From contig NZ_VFPT01000001.1 in the NCBI RefSeq assembly GCF_006716865.1, positions 2,475,001 through 2,539,000 on the forward strand: a stretch of 64,000 bases of DNA, in the 5' to 3' direction. Under the pieces are notes generated by a model, which worked only from the letters and a program-made list of their open reading frames with translations, was not told the DNA's origin and did not search any database. This document shows, piece by piece, positions 58,411 to 64,000 of the stretch. Source of the DNA: Roseinatronobacter monicus. GTDB taxonomy: Bacteria > Pseudomonadota > Alphaproteobacteria > Rhodobacterales > Rhodobacteraceae. The first letter of the stretch is position 1; the number at the start of each line of letters is the position of its first letter. The translations under genes and the position numbers were made by a program.

Positions 58411-58438
58411 TGGGCCGCCTGTTCTGTCAGGCGGCCCA
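58411..58438. terminator. bidirectional terminator between uppP and outer-membrane gene
   Basis: TGGGCCGCCTG (58411-58421) pairs perfectly with CAGGCGGCCCA (58428-58438) around TTCTGT. It separates two convergent genes; the flanking T/A tract is short on both sides. Confidence 0.75.
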
Positions 58439-58473
58439 TCTGAATTTTCGCGCGGCAAGACGGCCATTTCGTC

Positions 58474-59292
58474 TTAGAAGCGGAAGTTCACACCCATACT
58501 AACCGTATGAAGCCCCTTGCCCTTCACGTCCCAGTCATTTCCGCCTGAAGATACCGAAAAGGACGTTCCGACATCATGGAAATTATACTCCGCGAAAACC
58601 GAGATACTCTCGGTCAAAAGATGCTCGGCCCCAAGGCCGACATTCACACCTGTTCCGGTCGAACTGCCGTTGGCATCTGGAAGTTCGACCTCAAGTTTCG
58701 CGCGCGACAACCCCAAACGGCCATAGAGCAGCGTGTTGCCATCATTGATCAACGGCCCGCCGCGCACGGCAACAGACATCAGGTTGGAGTAGCTTGCATT
58801 AGCATTGATGTTGGATGGCGAGATTTCTGATTGAACATCCTCCCTACCCTCCAGAGACGCGGGTCGTGGGCCATCTGGTTCCGTCAGTTCGGCTGAAATC
58901 GAGTCAGACCCTGAAATCTTGCCCAAGGTGCCCTCAATCAGGCCGCCAAAGACGAAATTCCCGCGTTGCACATCATAGCCCAATCGCGCGGAACCAATGA
59001 AGCCCGATACACTTGGGTTGAATGATTGGTTGGTTGAGCTGGGGTCTTCCACGAAGAGCATAATTTCTGACTCATTTCTTGAAATATCCGTGCTGCTGAC
59101 CCCTCGACCATAGCCAACCCCAAGCCCGCCATAAAACCCTGTCCATGTCATGGGCTGCGTCATCGGCGCTGGGGGTGTGACAACCACAGGTTCTATCTCT
59201 CCCATTTTCCCACCTGCCAAAACCGTGGTGGGCAAGGCCAGTGCAATTACGAGCGCTGTGCCTGACAGATAGGTTCTGTGTGAATTTGTCAT
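58474..59292 (-). CDS. outer-membrane beta-barrel protein
   Basis: A 272-residue exported protein. The signal peptide (ALVIALALPTTVLAGG) is followed by a short Pro-rich segment and a barrel of alternating beta strands beginning WTGFYGGLGVGYGRG and ending in VSMGVNFRF. A terminal Phe is the recognition signal for outer-membrane barrel assembly. It fits the Opa/OmpW-like 8-stranded porin fold. The start at 59290-59292 follows GGAGAG. An IS4-family element begins 82 bp upstream and may have displaced its promoter. Confidence 0.87.
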   Translation of the reverse strand: MTNSHRTYLSGTALVIALALPTTVLAGGKMGEIEPVVVTPPAPMTQPMTWTGFYGGLGVGYGRGVSSTDISRNESEIMLFVEDPSSTNQSFNPSVSGFIGSARLGYDVQRGNFVFGGLIEGTLGKISGSDSISAELTEPDGPRPASLEGREDVQSEISPSNINANASYSNLMSVAVRGGPLINDGNTLLYGRLGLSRAKLEVELPDANGSSTGTGVNVGLGAEHLLTESISVFAEYNFHDVGTSFSVSSGGNDWDVKGKGLHTVSMGVNFRF

Positions 59293-59363
59293 GTCTCTCT
59301 CCATTTCGGAAATCCTCCCTCTCACAGGCACAGCCTAAGGTTGTGTCCGAGCGGTTGCCCCCC

Positions 59364-59373
59364 CTAAATGAAG
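59364..59373. repeat. target-site duplication of the IS4-family element, left copy
   Basis: CTAAATGAAG immediately precedes the left inverted repeat and recurs at 60849-60858. Ten base pairs is within the normal range for IS4-family elements. Confidence 0.93.
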
Positions 59374-60848
59374 CTAAGGGATGCACACATCTTTGGCTGT
59401 GCGCTCCGGTTTTCGGCACTTGACCGTTTTTGTTGCGCATGATTCGATCGCTCTACCTAAAGTGGGAGGGCGTCTGTGGTGACTTCGGAAGGCTGGAGGC
59501 TGGGTGATTTCGGAGACGAACGCCTGGCAAAAAGGGGGGTCTGCTGCTCGCAGCAATGGTGGCGCGCACGAGCACCTGTCTTCGGCGTCTGGCGGGTGGC
59601 CGCCGCAGTGGGATTGTCGGATTTTCGCGCTTTCTGGCCAATCCGCGCGTGACGGCTGAGGCGGTGATTGAAGGCTGGGGAGCGGAGCTTTCGCAAGCCT
59701 GCGCGGGGCGGCATATTCTTGCGATTCAGGACAGCAGCGACTTCAATTTCTCGACAACCAAAGAGCGCAGTCGCGGACTGGGTGCAATCGGCAAGGGGTC
59801 TGGGCGCGGTGTTTTGCTCCACGCGATGCTGGGTGTGGATGCCGAGACGGGTGGCATTCTGGGTTTGGCCGCGGGCCGGATATGGACACGCGATGGCCGC
59901 GTAAGTGTTCCCCACCGGGCCCGCCCCCTGTCCGAGAAGGAATCGCATCGGTGGCTGAGCACGGCAGAGGCTGCCAAGACAGTTCTGGCCCAGGCGCATA
60001 TGGTGACTGAAATCGGCGATCGCGAGAGCGATATCTATGAGAAATGGGCACGATTGCCGGAGCCGGGCTTTCACATCCTGACCCGTGCCATGACGGATCG
60101 CTCAATCCTGGAAGGTGGCGGCAAGCTGTCCTCTGCCCCGCTGAAATTGGCAGGTACGGCACAAGTGGCGATGCGCGCACGCCCAGGGCGCCCGGCGCGC
60201 ACCGCCAGACTTGAGGCCCGATTTGGCCCCGTTACGATCAAGCGTCCTGCCAATCTGGCCAGACAGCCGGGGCTGGCCGAGACGGTGGAGGTCAGCCTGA
60301 TCGAAGTCAGCGAGGTGAATGCGCCACCGGGCGCCGAGCCCATCTCATGGCGGCTTTTGACCACTCACAAGGTCGAGGATGCGGACATGGCCTGGCGCGC
60401 GGTAAGCTGGTACCGGCAACGCTGGCATATCGAACAATTCTTCCGCACCCTGAAGCAACAGGGGTTGCAACTGGAGGACAGCCAACTGGAAAATGCCGAG
60501 CGGTTGATCAAGCTGACCGCGATTGCCGCCCGCGCGGCCTGCACCATCATGCAACTCGTTCAGGCGCGCGATGGCAAGTCCGGGCAAGACGCCAAAATCG
60601 CCTTCTCATCCTCCGAAATCCAGACCCTTCATGCTCTCCTGCCCGAACTCGAAGGCAAGACCGCGCTCCAGAAAAACCCTCACCCGCCGGAAACACTTGC
60701 CTGGGCCGCGTGGATCATCGCCAAGCTCGGCGGATGGGACGGCTACCCAAAATCCAAACCGCCAGGGCCAATTACATTCCGACATGGCCTACAATACTTC
60801 AAATCCGTCTCACACGGATGGAAACTCAGAAATGTGTGAATCGCCTAG
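59374..60848 (+). mobile_element. complete IS4-family insertion sequence
   Basis: The element is 1475 bp. The ends are 17-bp inverted repeats (59374-59390 and 60832-60848) matching at 14 of 17 positions, starting CTA and ending CACACAT. The flanking 10-bp duplications are exact. It carries one transposase gene whose frame is broken near the N-terminus. Confidence 0.93.
59479..60839 (+). CDS. IS4-family transposase, frame-disrupted near its N-terminus
   Basis: Homology starts at the GTG at 59479 (SEGWRLGDFGDERLAKRG) and moves by -1 at a run of six G (59534-59539) into the frame that continues LLLAAMVARTS and runs to 60839. One more G would restore a single frame, so either a base was lost or the run is a programmed shift site. 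Catalytic features: D in LAIQDSSDFNFS, D in TEIGDRESDIYEKW, and the YREK-type segment YRQRWHIEQFFRTLK with its glutamate. The family resembles IS50/Tn5 transposases. If the shift is a mutation, the element is inactive. Confidence 0.85.
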
Positions 60849-60858
60849 CTAAATGAAG
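60849..60858. repeat. target-site duplication of the IS4-family element, right copy
   Basis: CTAAATGAAG, identical to 59364-59373, directly after the right inverted repeat. Confidence 0.93.
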
Positions 60859-61227
60859 GGGTTTTGAAAAGTTCCTTGCGCGAGGCGAACTCTTTTCAGT
60901 GTCAGATGACGGCTAAGGCTGACCGCAAGGGTACGGCGCAGGGCGCGTGTTAGGTGCCGCATATTGTTCCTGCCAGCACGCTCAGCAATCACGGCAACAT
61001 CGGCCCAGAAATGTTGCAATACTGGATTACTTCGCTGCGCTGCGGCGGCATTTGCGGTTTTCGAGTTGCGCAAGATGTATCTTTTCGCGTAAGACGCGCG
61101 CAGATCGCATGGACCCGGTGCAAGCCCGGGTGGCTCTTTCGGCCGCTGATCCGCCGAATAACCTGAATAAACACCATGATAACCCGGCACGCTGCCTTTC
61201 AGACGATGCCGGACGGCAACCTATGAC
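60859..61227. other. 369-bp gap before the SulP gene
   Basis: I see no supported gene. Frames on both strands are arginine-rich shadows without ribosome binding sites. Before the IS4 insertion this DNA was continuous with the outer-membrane gene promoter region, so it may hold displaced upstream elements of that gene as well as the SulP promoter. Confidence 0.5.
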
Positions 61228-62718
61228 ATGATTTCAATTGATGCTTACCGCGAACAGTGGTTTGGCAACGTGCGCGGCGATTTGATTGCCGGGCTTGTCG
61301 TCGCACTCGCACTGATCCCCGAGGCGATTGCCTTTTCCATTATCGCAGGCGTGGACCCGAAAGTCGGTCTGTATGCCAGTTTTTCCATCGCGGTGCTGAT
61401 TGCGTTCACGGGTGGCAGGCCCGGTATGATTTCGGCGGCAACTGCCGCGACGGCAGTGCTGATGGTGACGCTGGTGCGCGATCACGGGCTGGAATATCTG
61501 TTGGCCGCCACTGTGCTGGCGGGTCTGTTGCAGATCGGCGCGGGCATTCTGAAGCTGGGCTTCATCATGCGCTATGTGTCGAAATCGGTGATGACCGGCT
61601 TCGTTAATGCGTTGGCCATCCTGATCTTTCTGGCGCAATTGCCCGAACTCGACCCGCGCGAAGTGTCCTGGATCACCTATGTTCTGGTTGCCGCAGGGCT
61701 TGGCATCATCTACGGGCTGCCCATGCTGACCAAGGCGATCCCGTCGCCGCTGGTGACCATTGTGGTGCTGACGATTGTGGCGATTGTGTTGGGGCTGGAT
61801 GTGCGCACCGTGGGCGACATGGGCGAATTGCCCGACACGCTGCCAGTGTTTCTGATCCCGAATATCCCGCTGACTTTCGAGACACTGATGATCATCCTGC
61901 CCTATTCCATGGCCATCGCGGTTGTGGGCCTGCTCGAAAGCCTAATGACGCAAAATATCGTCGATGACCTGACCGACACGCAGTCTGACCGCAATCAGGA
62001 GTGCATTGGGCAGGGAATTTCCAACACCGCAACAGGCTTTATCGGCGGTATGGCGGGCTGCGCGATGATCGGGCAGTCGATCATCAACGTCAAATCCGGC
62101 GGGCGGGGGCGCTTGTCGTGTTTCGCAGCGGGCATGTATCTGCTGTTCCTGATCCTTGTGTTAGGTGATCTGGTCAAACAGATCCCAATGGCCGCGTTGG
62201 TGGCGGTGATGATCATGGTGTCCATCGGCACATTCTCTTGGTCGTCGATCAAGGCGCTCAAGGTGCATCCGCGCTCCAGCTCCATCGTGATGATCGCGAC
62301 CGTTGTGACGGTTGTTTACACCCATAACCTTGCGATTGGTGTGCTGGTGGGTGTGCTGTTGTCGGGCATTTTCTTTGCGGGCAAAATCGCGCAGCTGTTC
62401 ACCATGCGCAGTACGATTTCCAAAGACGGGCGCGAGCGCACCTATATCGTCGAGGGGCAGTTGTTCTATGGCTCGGTCGAGGATTTCATGGAGGCGTTCG
62501 ACTTCAAGGAAGCGCTGGACAAAGTCATCATTGATGTCAGCCGCGCGCATATCTGGGATATCTCTTCCGTTCAGGCGCTGGACATGGCAATCCTGAAGTT
62601 CCGCCGTGACGGGGCCGAAGTCGAAGTGATCGGCATGAATGAGGCGACCGAAACCATCGTTGACAAGCTTGCCATTCATGACAAGCCGGGCGCGATGGAC
62701 AAGCTGATGTCGCATTGA
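61228..62718 (+). CDS. SulP-family anion transporter with STAS domain
   Basis: A 496-residue inner-membrane protein. About 12-14 helices (residues 15-390) begin with the SulP entry motif [36 protein letters not shown] and include the [33 protein letters not shown] region. A C-terminal STAS domain (about 410-495, [13 protein letters not shown] and [19 protein letters not shown]) is present. Substrates in the family are sulfate, bicarbonate or dicarboxylates. The UspA gene starts 14 bases later, a known SulP-Usp pairing. Confidence 0.94.
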   Translation: MISIDAYREQWFGNVRGDLIAGLVVALALIPEAIAFSIIAGVDPKVGLYASFSIAVLIAFTGGRPGMISAATAATAVLMVTLVRDHGLEYLLAATVLAGLLQIGAGILKLGFIMRYVSKSVMTGFVNALAILIFLAQLPELDPREVSWITYVLVAAGLGIIYGLPMLTKAIPSPLVTIVVLTIVAIVLGLDVRTVGDMGELPDTLPVFLIPNIPLTFETLMIILPYSMAIAVVGLLESLMTQNIVDDLTDTQSDRNQECIGQGISNTATGFIGGMAGCAMIGQSIINVKSGGRGRLSCFAAGMYLLFLILVLGDLVKQIPMAALVAVMIMVSIGTFSWSSIKALKVHPRSSSIVMIATVVTVVYTHNLAIGVLVGVLLSGIFFAGKIAQLFTMRSTISKDGRERTYIVEGQLFYGSVEDFMEAFDFKEALDKVIIDVSRAHIWDISSVQALDMAILKFRRDGAEVEVIGMNEATETIVDKLAIHDKPGAMDKLMSH

Positions 62719-62732
62719 AGGGGGACAGGAAC

Positions 62733-63596
62733 ATGACTGACCAACCACAGAAAATCGTGGCCCTTGTTGACGGGTCCGTCTACTCGGCCAGCGTGTGCGA
62801 GAATGCCGCGTGGATCTCGCAACGGACCGAGGCACCGGTGGAGTTGATCCATGTGCTTGGCCGCCGCGAGGCACCCGAGAAGCGCGACTTGTCAGGCGCG
62901 ATCAAACTGGGCGCGCGCTCGGCATTGTTGCAGGAACTGGCCGACCTTGACGCGCAACGCGCCAAACTGATCAGTCACCGGGGCCGCGCCATTCTGGAAG
63001 ATGCGCGCGCCATTCTCGACAAGGCAGGGATCAATGAGATCACCACCCGCCTGCGGCAGGGCGACATTGTCGAGGCAATTGGCGAGATCGAGGCTGACGC
63101 GCGCGTCATCATGATCGGCAAACGTGGCGAGGCGGCGGATTTCGCCAAGGGCCATCTTGGCTCTAATCTGGAGCGGATTATTCGCGCCAGCACCAAACCT
63201 GTTTTTGTGGCCGCGCGCGCGTTCAAGCCCATTGAAAAGGTGTTGGTGGCCTATGATGGCGGTGTCTCTGCAATGAAGGCCGTGGATCATATCGCCCGCA
63301 GCCCGCTGTTTCAGGGGCTTTTGGTGCATGTTGTCACTGTTGGAACAGCGACAGCAGAGGTCAAGAAAGGGCTGGAAGATGCAAAAGCTCTGCTGAAGGC
63401 AGCGGGGCTGGAGGCCGAAACCTCGATTATTCCGGGCCAGCCGGAAACCGCCCTTGGCAAGCTGATTGACGAGTCGCAATTCGACATGCTGGTCATGGGC
63501 GCATACGGCCACTCACGCATTCGCACCCTCATCATCGGATCAACCACAACCGCGATGATCCGGTCGTGCAAAGTGCCGGTCGTTTTGTTGCGCTGA
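62733..63596 (+). CDS. tandem-domain universal stress protein
   Basis: A 287-residue cytosolic protein with two UspA domains (about 5-150 and 155-287). The second ends with the ATP-binding pattern MGAYGHSRIRTLIIGSTTTAMIRSCKVPVVLL, that is G-2x-G-9x-G(S/T); the first has MIGKRGEAADFAKGHLGSNLERIIRAS in the equivalent place. The start at 62733 follows ACAGGA. It is coupled to the SulP gene and may regulate it or respond to the same stress. Confidence 0.92.
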   Translation: MTDQPQKIVALVDGSVYSASVCENAAWISQRTEAPVELIHVLGRREAPEKRDLSGAIKLGARSALLQELADLDAQRAKLISHRGRAILEDARAILDKAGINEITTRLRQGDIVEAIGEIEADARVIMIGKRGEAADFAKGHLGSNLERIIRASTKPVFVAARAFKPIEKVLVAYDGGVSAMKAVDHIARSPLFQGLLVHVVTVGTATAEVKKGLEDAKALLKAAGLEAETSIIPGQPETALGKLIDESQFDMLVMGAYGHSRIRTLIIGSTTTAMIRSCKVPVVLLR

Positions 63597-63841
63597 CACC
63601 TGCACGGTGCAAAGTCTGGTGCCCGGTTCCGCAACCGGGGCCAGCGCATCATCTGCTCTTGGCGCTGCGGCATCCGGCGTTGCGGCGTCGCGGATGGCCA
63701 GCCAGATGCGTGCCTTCTCCAAACTTTCAGATTTCAGGCACTCATTCTCGAACTGCGCAACACCTATGCGCGACCACAGCTTTCGAGCATGAGCGTTGAT
63801 GTAGCCTTGTCACCCACATCATGTTCTGAATTACTGCACAT
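63597..63841. other. gap after the UspA gene with a weak hairpin
   Basis: CCCGGTT-CCGC-AACCGGG at 63622-63639 is a short perfect hairpin without a T-run that may end the SulP-Usp message. A minus-strand frame across 63540-63796 reads like protein but has no usable start codon and is listed under rejected items. Confidence 0.4.
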
Positions 63842-64000
63842 ATGAACAAATCGGCAGACCCAAAAACCGAGCAAGACACGCGCGACAGGTGCCATGCAAG
63901 CCTATGTCAATGCAAATCTGGCTTGTTTGTGGGGTTTGGCAACATCACCGGCCTGCCCCGGCTCAACTATGATCCAGTGCCGATGTGCTGCATCGTCTGT
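63842..64000 (+). CDS. possible cysteine-rich hypothetical protein, 3' end outside window
   Basis: An ATG at 63842 opens a frame of 53 codons that remains open to the window end. It is cysteine-rich (RCHASLCQCKSG and MCCIVC). No ribosome binding site is obvious and no family is recognised, so this is a weak call that depends on sequence beyond the window. Confidence 0.3.
   Translation, partial: MNKSADPKTEQDTRDRCHASLCQCKSGLFVGFGNITGLPRLNYDPVPMCCIVC

Noticed and set aside
60849..61190. 113-codon minus frame after the IS4 element
   Set aside because: Arginine-rich, no start signal and no recognised domain; it begins inside the target duplication region.
63540..63796. Minus-strand frame with protein-like composition (KARIWLAIRDAA)
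   Set aside because: No ATG, GTG or TTG start with a ribosome site except an internal TTG at 63722, and its last part is antisense to the UspA gene. It could be a relic, but I cannot support it.

Overview
The window is high-GC DNA from an alphaproteobacterium, most likely a member of the Rhodobacteraceae (Rhodobacterales). The evidence is a Paracoccus-type sox gene order, the hom-glpX-recJ run, TTT and Bug-type transporters, and the protein sequences overall. No genus can be assigned from the sequence alone. It carries chromosomal core genes (gyrB, recJ, tRNA-Glu, hom, uppP) mixed with catabolic islands and four unrelated insertion sequences.

Layout. 1-960: right part of an IS256-family element that appears to cut a small secreted protein gene. 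1.2-3.2 kb: a LysR regulator divergent from a class II aldolase. 3.2-9.7 kb: a ROK regulator divergent from a small-molecule kinase and a complete sugar ABC transporter (ATPase, binding protein, two permeases). 9.8-21.2 kb: a catabolic island with two paralogous TctC binding proteins, a PLP enzyme of class V, an RpiR/SIS regulator, a dihydropyrimidinase-like hydrolase, TctB, TctA and an IlvD/Edd dehydratase. An IS1595-family element, with clean inverted repeats and an 8-bp target duplication, has cut the second tctC. 21.2-24.9 kb: a decayed LicC-like nucleotidyltransferase, two small hypotheticals, an rsuA-type pseudouridine synthase with a coupled 17-codon leader, and tRNA-Glu. 25.0-26.2 kb: an IS630-family element abutting the recJ stop codon. 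26.2-34.1 kb: recJ, glpX, hom, an Lgt-like/TlpA-like fusion, a BASS transporter and an acyl-CoA ligase, all on the minus strand.

34.5-39.7 kb is a four-gene overlapping polyamine operon: arginine decarboxylase, carboxy(nor)spermidine dehydrogenase, carboxy(nor)spermidine decarboxylase and agmatinase. It can take arginine through agmatine and putrescine to spermidine without S-adenosylmethionine decarboxylase. gyrB follows. 42.3-54.6 kb is a complete thiosulfate-oxidising sox locus: soxT, soxR and soxS leftward, and soxVWXYZABCDEF rightward, ending in a strong terminator. Then come MgtE, an ArsB/SLC13-like permease, UppP and an outer-membrane protein. An IS4-family element (59374-60848, 10-bp target duplication) lies 82 bp upstream of the outer-membrane gene. 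The window ends with a SulP anion transporter coupled to a tandem UspA protein.

The Sox proteins work in the periplasm. SoxXA links thiosulfate to the SoxY C-terminal cysteine, SoxB releases sulfate, and SoxCD oxidises the remaining sulfane sulfur. SoxV, SoxW and SoxS supply reductant, and SoxEF resembles a flavocytochrome c sulfide dehydrogenase. I see no CRISPR array, prophage or obvious defence system. The most unusual items are the reconstructable IS1595 insertion in tctC, the Lgt-TlpA fusion, the hydantoinase/TTT catabolic island with its A-tract direct repeats, a 27-bp perfect palindrome behind tRNA-Glu, and palindromes in the sox control regions.
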